NCBI RefSeq assembly: GCF_032341995.1 | Contig: NZ_CP135438.1 | Location: 310,001-374,000 of the forward strand | Source of the DNA: Domibacillus sp. DTU_2020_1001157_1_SI_ALB_TIR_016 | Lineage (GTDB): Bacteria; Bacillota; Bacilli; Bacillales; Domibacillaceae | Direction of reading: 5' to 3' | DNA length: 64,000 nucleotides | Part shown: positions 51,149-60,473 of the stretch, piece by piece | Position numbering within the stretch: position 1 is the first letter of the stretch | Layout of the letters: each line of letters begins with the position of its first letter | Program-made: the position numbers and the translations under genes | The notes under the pieces: model-generated | The model's database searches: none | What the model was told of the DNA's origin: nothing | The model's input: the letters and a program-made list of their open reading frames with translations, nothing else

Positions 51149-51397
51149 TCAAGATTCTTTATTTATATAATCCATTGTCTTGAATGGATAGCCAAGCCGC
51201 TTAAAAGCTCTTACGATGTCTTCTCCAGACCTAATCGCCGCGCCCATAACCCCAATAATACTTTTAGCTGATAATGATCTTTCTTTTTTAATAATCATGA
51301 TTTCACTGTTAAAAGAAGATGCTAACTCCACAAATTGAGCTGCAATTCTTGCCTGTAACCCTTTTTTGAGGCAAACAACAATCTTTTTTTCTATCCT
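51149..51397 (-). CDS. Crh/HPr-like phosphocarrier-fold protein, start codon unclear
   Basis: The minus frame is open from about 51400: EKKIVVCLKKGLQARIAAQF, ELASSFNSEIMIIKKE, LSAKSIIGVMGAAIRSGEDI, ending MDYINKES. This is the HPr fold, 83 residues. HPr's phosphorylatable His15 is Gln here (GLQAR), as in Crh, while the Ser46 site is kept (AKSIIGVM), so it would act in CcpA-type regulation rather than sugar transport. No ATG/GTG/TTG with a ribosome site precedes the conserved N-terminus; only a GTG at residue 23 exists. The start may be a rare ATA/ATT or the gene may have lost it. Confidence 0.65.
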   Translation of the reverse strand, partial: RIEKKIVVCLKKGLQARIAAQFVELASSFNSEIMIIKKERSLSAKSIIGVMGAAIRSGEDIVRAFKRLGYPFKTMDYINKES

Positions 51398-51442
51398 TAT
51401 TAATGTTCCCTACTTTTCACGAACAACCTATGTATTTTCAAA

Positions 51443-51721
51443 TTAATAGGGTAAAACTGCGTCGCTGACCATTTCCCATTCGTGAATTTCACACTCTCTT
51501 GCTCCTTCAGTAACATAAGGATCTTGTTTTGCGATTTGTTCCACTTCTTCTAATGAACCAACTCGATAAATAACTAATCCTCCAGTATTGTCAGCAAATC
51601 GGCCATTGGCAAATATCTTGCCTTCCTTGTGTTTCTGCTCTAAATAGTTAAGATGCTGCGCGCGGTATTCTTGACTCTTCTCCTGATTTAACATTGGCAA
51701 AAAAACAGCGAAGTATTTCAC
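51443..51721 (-). CDS. YciI-family protein
   Basis: 92 residues: KYFAVFLPMLNQEKSQEYRA, HLNYLEQKHKEGKIFANGRF, GGLVIYRVGSLEEVEQIAKQ, DPYVTEGARECEIHEWEMV. This ferredoxin-like fold carries the family's conserved His/Asp pair (H of RAQHLNYL and D of QDPYV). YciI proteins are small putative hydrolases or dehydrochlorinase-like enzymes of mostly unknown role. Single gene with its own ribosome site. Confidence 0.85.
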   Translation of the reverse strand: MKYFAVFLPMLNQEKSQEYRAQHLNYLEQKHKEGKIFANGRFADNTGGLVIYRVGSLEEVEQIAKQDPYVTEGARECEIHEWEMVSDAVLPY

Positions 51722-51867
51722 TTAATAATCTTCCTCTCCATTGTTAGTCGGTTACGGTTTTCCGGCCGTTCGAACTGCTTAAAGCAATTAGAATAACTGA
51801 TTTGTGGTAGATCGTGCATTTTTGTACGTATCATAATAGCAGCACAGCATTTTGTTAAAAAGGTCGC

Positions 51868-51893
51868 TTCGATGTTTCAGCATCGAAGCGACT
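51868..51893 (-). terminator. Terminator of the FAH/DctA transcript
   Basis: GTCGCTTCGATG / CATCGAAGCGAC with 6-nt loop, 22 bp after the FAH stop; minus-strand tail CTTTTTAAC. Confidence 0.85.
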
Positions 51894-51915
51894 AATATTA
51901 TTTTTACATCATCTT

Positions 51916-52713
51916 CTATTGCACATAATTACAAAGCTTACCGATCCGTTCTACTTCAACAACTACTACATCTCCTGACTTCAAGGGACAACTGCCAGAA
52001 GGTGAACCTGTTGCCAAAATATCACCAGGCTCTAGTGTCATGACTTGCGATATCCAACTTATAAGGTACGGAATAGTAAGGGTCATTTGATTTGTGTTCC
52101 CATCTTGTACAACGTTACCGTTTAAAGTTGTGACGATTCGCAAATTTGAAGGATCTAGACCAGTAACGATGCACGGTCCTAAAGGTCCAAAAGTATCAAA
52201 ACCTTTGCCTCGCGTAAACTGAGGATCACTTTTTGTAAGGTCTCTCGCTGTAACATCATTTAATATAGTACAGCCAAAAACGTAATCCATCGCATCCTCT
52301 TCTTTAATGTTTTTTCCGCGCTTCCCAATCACAAGGGCCACTTCCCCTTCAAGTTCTACCTGGTTGGTTAAATGACTGGGTGGAAGAGAAATTTCCCCCT
52401 TGTCTGGAATGAGCGAAGATAAAGGCTTTAAGAACATAACTGGTTCTACAAGATTGGACCTTCCCCCTGTTTCCTTCGCATGGTCTGCATAGGTCCAGCC
52501 GAAATTAATCACTTTAGAAGGTTTTACAGGCTCTAAGATTTTCACGTCACTATATTTCACCTTTACCCCATCATATTTTATTTCCTTGTTGACAAGTTCA
52601 TGAAAATTACTCGACAGTTGTAATATTATCCCATCCTCAACAATACCGTAGTGTATTTCTCCGTGATGGTTCTGATAGCGAACTATTTTTTGTGTTTTTT
52701 GTAGCACCTGCAT
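51916..52713 (-). CDS. FAH-family hydrolase/decarboxylase
   Basis: 265 residues, ATG after AAAGGAGTTTATTC. Fumarylacetoacetase C-terminal fold: INFGWTYADHAKETGG, metal ligands in VELEGEVALVIGKRGKNI (ExE), the Asp of ILNDVTARDLTK, KGFDTFGPLGPCIV and ATGSPSG. Members hydrolyse or decarboxylate 2-oxo acids: fumarylpyruvate, acylpyruvates, oxaloacetate (FAHD1), 2-oxo-hept-3-ene-dioate. In this cluster, with a C4-dicarboxylate carrier and an Fe-S dehydratase, oxaloacetate decarboxylation to pyruvate would make a complete route; this is inference. It lies 100 bp downstream of the carrier gene. Confidence 0.87.
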   Translation of the reverse strand: MQVLQKTQKIVRYQNHHGEIHYGIVEDGIILQLSSNFHELVNKEIKYDGVKVKYSDVKILEPVKPSKVINFGWTYADHAKETGGRSNLVEPVMFLKPLSSLIPDKGEISLPPSHLTNQVELEGEVALVIGKRGKNIKEEDAMDYVFGCTILNDVTARDLTKSDPQFTRGKGFDTFGPLGPCIVTGLDPSNLRIVTTLNGNVVQDGNTNQMTLTIPYLISWISQVMTLEPGDILATGSPSGSCPLKSGDVVVVEVERIGKLCNYVQ

Positions 52714-52812
52714 GATGAATAAACTCCTTTAATCAGTAAGATGTACTGAACTAAAATAACGCAAAATTTAGATTTCTTAATAATTACAAACTCATGAAAC
52801 AATCCTCTTTTT

Positions 52813-54078
52813 TTAAACTGCAGTACTCCTATGAGCGATGTAAGCCTTATTCTTTTCCGTATCAAATTGGCCTTCCCATTTCGTAATAACCACTGTTGCT
52901 AAAGCGTTTCCAAATACGTTAAGAGCAGCTCGGCCCATATTTAAGAGAAAGTCAATTCCCGCAATAAAAGCTAAACCTTCAAGTGGCAGACCTGCAGCTG
53001 CTAAAGAAGAGAGGAGTACTACTAATGCTCCACCAGCTACTCCGGAAATCCCTTTGGAAGTAATTGCAAGAATTAGTACTAATGTGATTTGTGCACTTAG
53101 TGACATGTCAATTCCATAAAGCTGGGCAATAAAAAGGGAGCTAAGAGCCAAATATATACAAGATCCATCTGTATTGAAAGAATATCCAATTGGAACAACA
53201 AATGAAACGACGGGTTTGGGACACCCGTATTTCTCTAGCTTGCTCATCACTTGAGGCAAAGCAGATTCCGCACTCGACGTAGAGAACACAAGAAGCAATT
53301 CTTCCTTTAAAAGTTTAACAAATTCGATAAAATTTATTTTGAATAATTTGGCTACTAACCCAAAACAAACAATAAAAAAGACCAAGTATGCTCCATAAGC
53401 TGTAACGATTAATTTCCCTAATGGAATCAGAGAAACTGCACCAAATTTGGAAATAGTTACACCGATCAGTCCAAAAACTCCGAATGGTGCGACTTTAAGG
53501 ACAAATGAAACCATATGAAACATAGCGCCTGATAAAGTTTTGAAAAAATTCAGCAGGGGTTCTCCCTTTTCTCCCATAGCAGCAACACTCAGACCTAAAA
53601 GAACAGCGAAGAAAATAACAGCTAAAAGGTCCCCTTTGGCCATCGAGTCAACTATATTCGTTGGAACAATATTAGTAATAAACTCTAAATGGCTCTCTTT
53701 TTCCATCTCTTGTTCAGTCGCCATGTAATTGGATATGTCGCCATGTGAAAGCGCATTCATATCAATCCCTGCACCAGGCTTGAATACGTTTGCGAAAAGG
53801 ATTCCGATTACAATTGCTATAGTAGTAGCTATTTCGAAATATAGAATGGTTCTAAACCCTAATTTCCCAAGCTTTTTGGCACTGCCCAATCCAGCAATGC
53901 CAACTACAATACTTGAAAAAACGATAGGAACTACAACCATTTTAATTAAATGCATAAATATGTCGCCTATTGGTTTTAGGTAGGTCTCGACACCAGGATG
54001 TTTGTAAAATACCAACCCAACAATGATACCAGATATTAATCCCAATAAGATTTGGATAGGAAGTCCCAGCTTTTTCAT
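52813..54078 (-). CDS. DctA/GltP-family dicarboxylate/amino acid:cation symporter
   Basis: 421 residues from the ATG at 54078 (GGGAGGGTAAC upstream). DAACS family with eight helices and two re-entrant loops: STSSAESALPQVMSKLEKYG (HP1 serine motif), GYSFNTDGSCIYLALSSLFI (TM7 NTDG motif), SKGISGVAGGALVVLLSSLA (HP2) and INF...NMGRAALNVFGNALATVVI (TM8). In TM8 the usual D-x-x-x-D/RT pattern is DFLLNMGRAALNV. Imports fumarate, malate, succinate, tartrate-like or acidic amino acids. It lies between the dehydratase and FAH genes on the same strand. Confidence 0.9.
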   Translation of the reverse strand: MKKLGLPIQILLGLISGIIVGLVFYKHPGVETYLKPIGDIFMHLIKMVVVPIVFSSIVVGIAGLGSAKKLGKLGFRTILYFEIATTIAIVIGILFANVFKPGAGIDMNALSHGDISNYMATEQEMEKESHLEFITNIVPTNIVDSMAKGDLLAVIFFAVLLGLSVAAMGEKGEPLLNFFKTLSGAMFHMVSFVLKVAPFGVFGLIGVTISKFGAVSLIPLGKLIVTAYGAYLVFFIVCFGLVAKLFKINFIEFVKLLKEELLLVFSTSSAESALPQVMSKLEKYGCPKPVVSFVVPIGYSFNTDGSCIYLALSSLFIAQLYGIDMSLSAQITLVLILAITSKGISGVAGGALVVLLSSLAAAGLPLEGLAFIAGIDFLLNMGRAALNVFGNALATVVITKWEGQFDTEKNKAYIAHRSTAV

Positions 54079-54141
54079 TAATGTTACCCTCCCGTTTGTT
54101 TTATTCTTTAATACATTTTCGAAAGAAGTCTCCCTCTTCAA

Positions 54142-54501
54142 GCCTGTGAAGTGCTTAGCTTGATGGTAAAGAGGAATTAAATGTCGGTTAGGATTAAGTG
54201 ATCATCTAAAGACTTTTATTTCCCCACAAATTTAGTGCATTTAAAATAGAAATCTTGTGAGGGACCTTTGACAACTAAACATATAAGGTTACGGAAGATC
54301 GTGTGTTGCCACATAAAATGTTTTCAATGTTTTTGGGCCATAGACAAAATCAAGCTCCTATGACAAATCCAACGTACCATCTTTTTCTGGATCTTTGGAA
54401 CAAAGGAGTTAACCCGGTCAACTTCTTTTGGGTGGAAGAGGCCTCCCGAGAAACTCCCACTTCAAGCAAGGCTAAATAGTAGATAGCCCTCAATTGTTAT
54501 A
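54142..54501. other. Intergenic region between dehydratase and carrier genes
   Basis: No gene and no good -24/-12 sequence seen. GAGGCCTC at 54438-54445 is a short palindrome. The gap suggests a second promoter for the carrier/FAH pair. Confidence 0.35.
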
Positions 54502-55062
54502 TTATCGTGCTATTGTTCGATACTTAGCAATCTCCTGTTCATAAAGGTCTTTTCCATGTGCATCATAAACAACTAAAACAGGGAAATCCTTAACAACAAG
54601 TTCACGGATCGCCTCCGGACCCAGATCTTCATAGGCGACCACCTCCGCAGCTTGTACCTTATCGCTTAGAAGGGCAGATAACCCTCCAATGGCAGAAAAG
54701 CATATAGCTTTATCATTTTTACACGCGTCTTTCACAGATTGACTGCGTGGCCCTTTTCCAATCACACCCTTAACCCCGTATTCGAACATAGCTGGAGTAT
54801 AAGGATCCATACGGGAAGCTGTTGTAGGGGCGATAGAGCCAATAACCTGTCCAGGCTTAGGTGGTGTTGGTCCAGCATAAAAGATGATTTGGTTACGTAA
54901 ATCGATCGGCAGTTGTTCATTGTTTTCAAACCGCTCCAAAAACCGCTTATGCGCAGCGTCCCTCGCTACATAAATAACTCCATTTAAAAAGACTTCATCC
55001 CCTGCATGTAAACTTAAAACATCTTCACTAGTAAGTGGTGTTTCTATATATACTTTAGCCAT
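54502..55062 (-). CDS. Class I fumarase / tartrate dehydratase, beta subunit
   Basis: 186 residues: the C-terminal (swivelling) domain of Fe-S hydro-lyases: LTSEDVLSLHAGDEVFLNGV, YVARDAAHKRFLE, FYAGPTPPKPGQVIGSIAPT, RMDPYTPAMFEYGVKGVIGK-type GKG motif and FPVLVVYDAHGKDLYEQEI. As in two-subunit enzymes (TtdB, FumB of archaeal/Pelotomaculum type), it pairs with the alpha subunit just upstream (24-bp gap). AGAAGGTGC precedes the ATG. Confidence 0.9.
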   Translation of the reverse strand: MAKVYIETPLTSEDVLSLHAGDEVFLNGVIYVARDAAHKRFLERFENNEQLPIDLRNQIIFYAGPTPPKPGQVIGSIAPTTASRMDPYTPAMFEYGVKGVIGKGPRSQSVKDACKNDKAICFSAIGGLSALLSDKVQAAEVVAYEDLGPEAIRELVVKDFPVLVVYDAHGKDLYEQEIAKYRTIAR

Positions 55063-55086
55063 TATTTAGCACCTTCTTTTCTGAAT

Positions 55087-55965
55087 TTAAATGACGCAGG
55101 ATTTTTTTCGAGCTGCGTGACATTGAATATTTACCGCAACGGGTAGAGCTGTGATATGACATCCGTATGTTTCAGCAGACACCCATAAGGATGTATTTGT
55201 TCCGCCTAGCCCCTGTGGACCAATACCCGTCTTGTTAATTTCTTCAAGCAATTCTTTTTCTAGCTGTGCAATATGTGGTTCGGGATGGTACTGGCCAATA
55301 TCACGCAGGACCGCCTTCTTAGCTATTTCTGTTACTTTGTCAAAGCTTCCACCGATCCCAACACCAACCACAATCGGCGGACACGCTCTTCCACCTGCTG
55401 CTATAATCGTATCTAGCACAAACTTCTTCACTCCTTCTACTCCCTCTCCCGGAAGCAGAAATTTCATGGCGCTCATATTTTCACTTCCGCCACCTTTTGG
55501 CAAAACCGTTAATTTAATTTGGTTTCCAGCAACGAGTTTGGTGTGTATCACACCCGGCGTATTATCGTTTGTATTTTTTCGGAGCAACGGATCTCCAACA
55601 ATAGAGTTGCGCAAATAGCCTTCTTTATAGCCTTTGCGAATCCCTTCGTGGATCGCCTCTTCAAAATTTCCTCCGTCAATGTACACATCCTGCCCCACTT
55701 CAGCGAAAACAACCGTCAGTCCTGTATCATGGCAGTACGGCCGATCTTCTGTTGCGGCTAATGAAGCGTTTTCAATGAGCTGGTCAATAATGGATCGTCC
55801 TAACGGCGACTGCTCTGATTCTCTCGCTCTATGAAATCCTTCTACAATGTCCTCTGGCAGTTTGTAACAAGCCTCCCAGCAAAGTGTTGCTACTGTGTCA
55901 CGAATTTGGTCAACGGAAATTTTTCTCACGGTGCTGCGGATTTGGTCAACTGAAACTTCACTCAT
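55087..55965 (-). CDS. Class I fumarase / tartrate dehydratase, alpha subunit
   Basis: 292 residues from the ATG at 55965, preceded by AAAGGTGGAG; the 23-codon extension to 56034 covers the sigma-54 promoter and is rejected. The [4Fe-4S]-binding alpha chain: Cys in DRPYCHDTGLTVVFAEVGQD, Cys in GGRACPPIVVGVGIGGSFDK, and a further Cys in AETYGCHITALPVAVNIQCH. Dehydrates a 2-hydroxy dicarboxylate. Sequence alone does not separate fumarase, L-tartrate dehydratase and related enzymes. A sigma-54-driven catabolic setting with its own carrier favours an inducible substrate such as tartrate over housekeeping fumarate hydration. Confidence 0.9.
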   Translation of the reverse strand: MSEVSVDQIRSTVRKISVDQIRDTVATLCWEACYKLPEDIVEGFHRARESEQSPLGRSIIDQLIENASLAATEDRPYCHDTGLTVVFAEVGQDVYIDGGNFEEAIHEGIRKGYKEGYLRNSIVGDPLLRKNTNDNTPGVIHTKLVAGNQIKLTVLPKGGGSENMSAMKFLLPGEGVEGVKKFVLDTIIAAGGRACPPIVVGVGIGGSFDKVTEIAKKAVLRDIGQYHPEPHIAQLEKELLEEINKTGIGPQGLGGTNTSLWVSAETYGCHITALPVAVNIQCHAARKKSCVI

Positions 55966-56008
55966 GCTTTCTCCACCTTTATGTTTTTTGTCTTTCATTA
56001 TCGTAAGA

Positions 56009-56024
56009 TGCATTTTTCGTGCCA
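56009..56024 (-). promoter_or_regulatory. Sigma-54 (-24/-12) promoter of the dehydratase operon
   Basis: TGGCACGAAAAATGCA on the minus strand matches TGGCACG-N4-TTGCW at 15 of 16 defined positions, with GG and GC at the required spacing. It lies 44 bp upstream of the alpha-subunit start codon, giving a short leader with the ribosome site. The adjacent activator gene has the GAFTGA motif needed for sigma-54. Confidence 0.85.
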
Positions 56025-56119
56025 ACATTGCCAATACCTAAAATTCTCTCTCGAAAAATACAAAAATTCAGTTGTTTACAGCGTTTTGCCTAGAAAGAAC
56101 ATCTTTTAAGAAAGAAAAT

Positions 56120-56180
56120 TATACTTTGATACAATTTATGTTTTTTCATATTCGAAAATTTCATTTCATTTTTGAAACAA
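56120..56180. promoter_or_regulatory. Possible enhancer sites for the sigma-54 activator
   Basis: TTTCATTTTTGAAA and ATTCGAAAATTTC palindrome-like words lie 100-150 bp upstream of the -24/-12 promoter, the normal place for activator binding. Assignment is tentative. Confidence 0.35.
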
Positions 56181-56209
56181 AAAAAGAAGGCTAATTCGCC
56201 TTCTCTTTT

Positions 56210-58138
56210 TTACTCTCCTATTTGTTCGTTATTATCGATTAGTAATTTCCTCCATAAAGTTGTTTTACTAATATTATATACCTCGCATAAGCGCTCTTTG
56301 TTTCCATCATATTGGTTTAACAACTTTCTCCAAATGTCCGTCTCCATTTTTCTGAAATCCGTTGAAATCTCTACTTCGAGTTTTTGTGCTGTTTTTTGCT
56401 TCTTTTTTATCGATTGAATAATTTGCGAAACAAGATCCTGTGTAATCGTTCCTTCCGGCGTGCAAATAACTAAACGATGAATCGCATTTTGAAGTTCTCT
56501 TGCGTTCCCGAGCCACTGATGATCAATTAAAGGAAGAAAAACGTCTGTATTCTCCCAAACCAATACTCGATTTTCCCGTTGCATTTCTGCTTTTAGAAAT
56601 GAAATGGCTAAAGGAATGATATCTTCTTTTCGATCACGAAGTGGGATTAAACTCAGCTCCAACACACTAAGTCGATAATATAAATCTTCTCGAAACAACC
56701 CTTCCTGTGTTAAATCAAATAACGGCTTGTTCGTTGCACATATCACGCGAACATCAATCGGGATAATCCGGTCTCCTCCAATTCTTCTTACTTCTTTTTC
56801 CTGTAGCACACGCAGCAATTTCGCTTGAAAAGGAAGAGAGATTTCCCCGATTTCATCTAAAAACAGCGAACCGCCGTGTGCTAATTCAAACAGGCCGGGC
56901 CTGCCGCCTTTAATTGCACCGGTGAACGCCCCTTCTACATACCCAAACAATTCGCTTTCCAATAAATTCTCGCTTAGTGCAGCACAATTAACCGAAACAA
57001 ACGGTCCTTTGTTTCTTTTGCTTGCGTTATGAATGCTTTGTGCAAATAATTCTTTTCCCGTTCCCGTTTCTCCATAGACTAATATTGTTGCTTCAGACTG
57101 AGCATATGATCTAGCTTCGGTGACCACCTGCTTCATTTCAGTATTAGTAGTGACAAAGTCATCAAAGGTATTTTTTGCCGTTAACCCTCGATCATTCAGC
57201 CGTTTTCGTATATTCAACTCCATGTTTTGGATTTTACTTATTTCCTGGTAGATTCCTACTGATCCTTGGAAAATAGAATCAATATAAATAGGAATATGAT
57301 GAATGACGATCTTTTTCCCATTTGCTAACGTATGAAGCATTTGACGCTCTTCTTTTTTCTCCTCAATGACGTTCAGCAAAACGGGATCTGTAAAACAGTC
57401 CGAATATTTTCGACCGGCAATATCCTGGGGAAACCCAAATATCCTTTTAGCTGCGTCATTATATACTTTAATAATACCGTCTGGATCAATTGTGAGTACT
57501 GCCTCATGGATGACATCCAGAATTGACTGCATTTCCTTTGTTTTCGTTCGTTCGCTTGTCTGAGCCCGAAGAACATTCGTGGCTGTATCCAATGCTGTGA
57601 GCACTGATTCTTCACTAGACTTCAGCAAATGGCTATGAACGTGATGCTGAAGCGCAATTTGCGCAGAAACTCTATCTCCGATAATGGCTTCGACTTTTTC
57701 ATCTTCAATTAATCTTTTCACGACATTTTCAATGCTTCCGTCCGCATCTGTAACGAATATTAACTGTAGTTGATCCGACAATTCCATCACGCGGCTTGGT
57801 TTAGACAAAATATTTGCTGGAGTAATGATAGCAATTTTTTTGTAACCGCTACGGGCAACGGCACTAATTGATTTCAAAATATCCGCCGGGGTAACCGGTA
57901 CATCAATTACCGGTAACTCCTGCATTTTCCGAAGAGATTTGGCCATGCCTCCCCTTGAAATAATCACTCTCGTTGCCGGGTTAATTTGTTGCTGCCAGGG
58001 ATTTTTAGGATCACCTGATATTAGCGAGAACGGAATATCTGTTTTTTCACGAAGCTGCATTGCATCTTTTGCAAGCTCCGGATACGGAGCAATAATTAAA
58101 ATATCTTCCAATCTCTTCACCTTCTGTTCAATGTTCAT
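56210..58138 (-). CDS. Sigma-54-dependent activator with PrpR-like sensor and PAS domain
   Basis: 642 residues. Residues 10-200: PrpR_N-type ligand domain ([34 protein letters not shown]). 200-315: PAS domain ([20 protein letters not shown]). 330-555: AAA+ core with Walker [17 protein letters not shown], the sigma-54 loop [13 protein letters not shown] and Walker [11 protein letters not shown]-terminus: Fis-type HTH ([20 protein letters not shown]). PrpR_N sensors bind small organic acids. The dehydratase operon directly downstream carries the matching promoter, so this is its activator. A hairpin-poor gap of 170 bp separates them. Confidence 0.93.
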   Translation of the reverse strand: MNIEQKVKRLEDILIIAPYPELAKDAMQLREKTDIPFSLISGDPKNPWQQQINPATRVIISRGGMAKSLRKMQELPVIDVPVTPADILKSISAVARSGYKKIAIITPANILSKPSRVMELSDQLQLIFVTDADGSIENVVKRLIEDEKVEAIIGDRVSAQIALQHHVHSHLLKSSEESVLTALDTATNVLRAQTSERTKTKEMQSILDVIHEAVLTIDPDGIIKVYNDAAKRIFGFPQDIAGRKYSDCFTDPVLLNVIEEKKEERQMLHTLANGKKIVIHHIPIYIDSIFQGSVGIYQEISKIQNMELNIRKRLNDRGLTAKNTFDDFVTTNTEMKQVVTEARSYAQSEATILVYGETGTGKELFAQSIHNASKRNKGPFVSVNCAALSENLLESELFGYVEGAFTGAIKGGRPGLFELAHGGSLFLDEIGEISLPFQAKLLRVLQEKEVRRIGGDRIIPIDVRVICATNKPLFDLTQEGLFREDLYYRLSVLELSLIPLRDRKEDIIPLAISFLKAEMQRENRVLVWENTDVFLPLIDHQWLGNARELQNAIHRLVICTPEGTITQDLVSQIIQSIKKKQKTAQKLEVEISTDFRKMETDIWRKLLNQYDGNKERLCEVYNISKTTLWRKLLIDNNEQIGE

Positions 58139-58325
58139 TTTATATCCACACTCTAATCCAACTACAAAAATTGGTCAAATTATCAAAAATATTATTTTCT
58201 GTTACAAATCCTATAGTAAAATAGAACAATGCTATTAACCGAATAAGGTTGCTTCACTCTTTGTCTTCTACAAAATTAGGGATAACTTCCTTAAATTACT
58301 TGTTATTACCTTATAATGATTTTTC

Positions 58326-58847
58326 TTGCAAAAGTATATTTATGTAGAATATTGGCTTATGCGCAAAGGTTTAGGGGAATGGTACTTTATGGTGCCGGGA
58401 ACCGAAGATACTTTCAGCTACATAGAAGGGATCTACACACACAGGTTAACACCTGACTATTCCATTGAAATGGGTAAGCGCAGCATCAAGCCAGGATATG
58501 CGGTGCTCAATCTGCCGGCAGTCTATTCCCTTACCTACTAAACGATGGATATGCTTTATCAGCAAGTTCCGGTGGCCAACTTGTATATGGAGCGGCTGAA
58601 TGACTATTGGATCATTCATATGAAAGATGCCCGGTTAAATGGTGTTTCGGTTGAGTTAGCTGACTTTATTAAGCGGTCGGCTAAACAAGGGCGTGTTCGC
58701 TACGTTCCGGAATATGAGGCACTCAGCATTGAATCGGAGGAGGAATTGTTGTCGGTTTCCCTGTCCGTAGTAGATATTAAGGATTGGCTGTGGAAAAAAG
58801 AGAACAGACTGGCAAGAGTATGTAGGATAATGCAGCAGAAATATTAG
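58326..58847 (+). pseudogene. Remnant 3 (longest) of the unrecognised gene family
   Basis: In one frame: MRKGLGEWYFMVPGTEDTFS, YIEGIYTHRLTPDYSIEMGK, VLNLPAVYSLTY, an in-frame TAA where copy 2 has AAA, then MDMLYQQVPVANLYMERLND, YWIIHMKDARLNGVSVELAD, RVRYVPEYEALSIESEEELL and IKDWLWKK, after which the frame departs from copy 2. Apart from the single stop the first 150 residues are continuous, so an intact parent of roughly 170-180 residues existed recently. No known domain recognised; the C-terminal helix in copy 2 may be a DNA-binding or dimerisation tail. Confidence 0.75.
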
Positions 58848-58965
58848 AAGAAGTGTATCGGAGAGAACCAAACTTGATTTCATAAAGTAAACCTTACAGC
58901 TACACCAGAATTGAAAGCCGAGTTTCTTCCTTCTCATGAGATGTAGCTCTTGTCATAAAAAAGCA

Positions 58966-58998
58966 CCCCAACTGTTAGATTGTGTCTAACAATTGGAG
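58966..58998 (-). terminator. Terminator of the glycerophosphodiesterase gene
   Basis: CCAATTGTTAGA / TCTAACAGTTGG on the minus strand with a 5-nt loop, then GGTGCTTTTTTA. Confidence 0.75.
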
Positions 58999-59043
58999 TT
59001 GCAGTTCAATCAAAGATTCTTTTTTCGCTATTGTATTCATTTA

Positions 59044-60111
59044 TTATTTTAAAGCTTTGTATTTCTTCGGCAGCTTAAAACCATGCTCTGCCATGACTTT
59101 CCGGAGGCGATCCGGATAATCGGTGATGATACCGTCTACACCGTCATCCACGAGTTTATTCATTGTAGCTTTATCGTCTACTGTCCATGGGATGACCTTC
59201 ATACCTGACTGATGTGCATCATCTACCATCTTTGCTGTTACATAAGGTTCATAGTTCTCATCTGTAATCTTGCCGTTTTGGGGAAATCCGTGTACCGGTG
59301 AGATCGCATCAGCTCCGAACGAATGAGCAGCCGCAACAAGGTCTCCTCCGAAGTCATCTATATCGATGCCTCCAAGCCAAGGTGACGCTCCCGGCTGTCC
59401 TGGCTGCAGGAATTGAGGACCGTTTGTCAGTGCCACGATCGGAAGGCTTGGCTCGACTTCACGCATCATCATTAGAGAACCCCAGTCAAAGCTTTGAATC
59501 GAAACCCGGTCGAGCATTCCCGCCTCACGAACTTCACGGGCTACAATATGGACAAAATCTTCACGTGGAGCCGTCTCCTGTGGAGCACCTGCTTCAACTT
59601 TTGTTTCGATGTTCATCCAAACCTTTTTCGCATCATACTGTTTTACCAGATCAAAAACGTCAGTCAGCAAAAGCATTTTTGCTCCGGGACTCGTCACCTG
59701 TCCAGGGTATTGCGGCTTACTCAACGAACCGCAGTCCATCGTGCGGACCTGCTCAAGGGTTAGGTCTTTTATGTATTTCCCCACATAAGGATACTCCGGG
59801 TCATTTTCAAATGCAGGAGCTGTATCCTTACAGACTGCGTTTGATATCTTTCGATCATGGGTAACCACCGCTTTATCGTCCTCAGTGATCTGTACATCGA
59901 GCTCGAGCGTACTCACACCAAGTTCCAGCGCATGTGAAAACGATGCAATAGAAGATTCAACAGTGAGTCCCATGCCCCCACGGTGTGCTTGCAGGTCGAA
60001 CCCTTTTGGACCAAAAGACGTTTCGGCTGCAGCTGCCGCCTGCCCTGAAACTATAATTGAACTCATCGTGAGTACAGCTATAGTTGAAGATATTACTTTT
60101 TTTCTGATCAT
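59044..60111 (-). CDS. glpQ: Secreted glycerophosphodiester phosphodiesterase
   Basis: 355 residues. Signal peptide with basic MIRKKV, hydrophobic core and AxA site near 25-29 (GQAAAAAE). GDPD TIM barrel: LQAHRGGMGLTVESSIASFS with the catalytic His-Arg, LELDVQITEDDKAVVTHD with metal-binding Glu/Asp and second His, NIETKVEAG with the third acidic site, and the C-terminal VDGIITDYPDRLRKVM. Hydrolyses deacylated phospholipids (and possibly teichoic acid backbone) to glycerol-3-phosphate outside the cell. Full length for the GlpQ branch. ATG preceded by GGGGATGAGGAA; monocistronic. Confidence 0.92.
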   Translation of the reverse strand: MIRKKVISSTIAVLTMSSIIVSGQAAAAAETSFGPKGFDLQAHRGGMGLTVESSIASFSHALELGVSTLELDVQITEDDKAVVTHDRKISNAVCKDTAPAFENDPEYPYVGKYIKDLTLEQVRTMDCGSLSKPQYPGQVTSPGAKMLLLTDVFDLVKQYDAKKVWMNIETKVEAGAPQETAPREDFVHIVAREVREAGMLDRVSIQSFDWGSLMMMREVEPSLPIVALTNGPQFLQPGQPGASPWLGGIDIDDFGGDLVAAAHSFGADAISPVHGFPQNGKITDENYEPYVTAKMVDDAHQSGMKVIPWTVDDKATMNKLVDDGVDGIITDYPDRLRKVMAEHGFKLPKKYKALK

Positions 60112-60317
60112 TTCCTCATCCCCAAACTCTTAAAATAGTTTTACATGAGAAGTATACAGAGCCAATGTAAAGGAATATGAGTAGAATCTATAAAGAAATG
60201 TAAATAAAAACAGGGAGAAGATCTCCCAAAAAAGAATAGCCACTTTGATAGCACCTGCAAAATAAAAACAAAACTAAGCCTGTCTTATCCACTAGTATTA
60301 AGATTAGGGGAGTCAAA

Positions 60318-60473
60318 TGATGGTTGGATGGAATTACAGATTGACAGAACAAATGAAAGACTGTAAGAAGGGGCGGTCCACCGTAAGAAGTTTATTGTGG
60401 ATTGTCAACACTAAATCAGGCAGCTTTTTTAAGGGCCGATCGTTTGTATTCAATTGGGCTTACATAGCCTAGT
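60318..60473 (+). CDS. Possible truncated ORF running into the IS3 remnant
   Basis: ATG ATG at about 60318, preceded by GGGGAGTCAA; reads MMVGWNYRLTEQMKDCKKGR then enters the transposase gene's antisense strand and stops. Probably the 5' end of a gene interrupted by the insertion element; not recognised. Confidence 0.25.
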
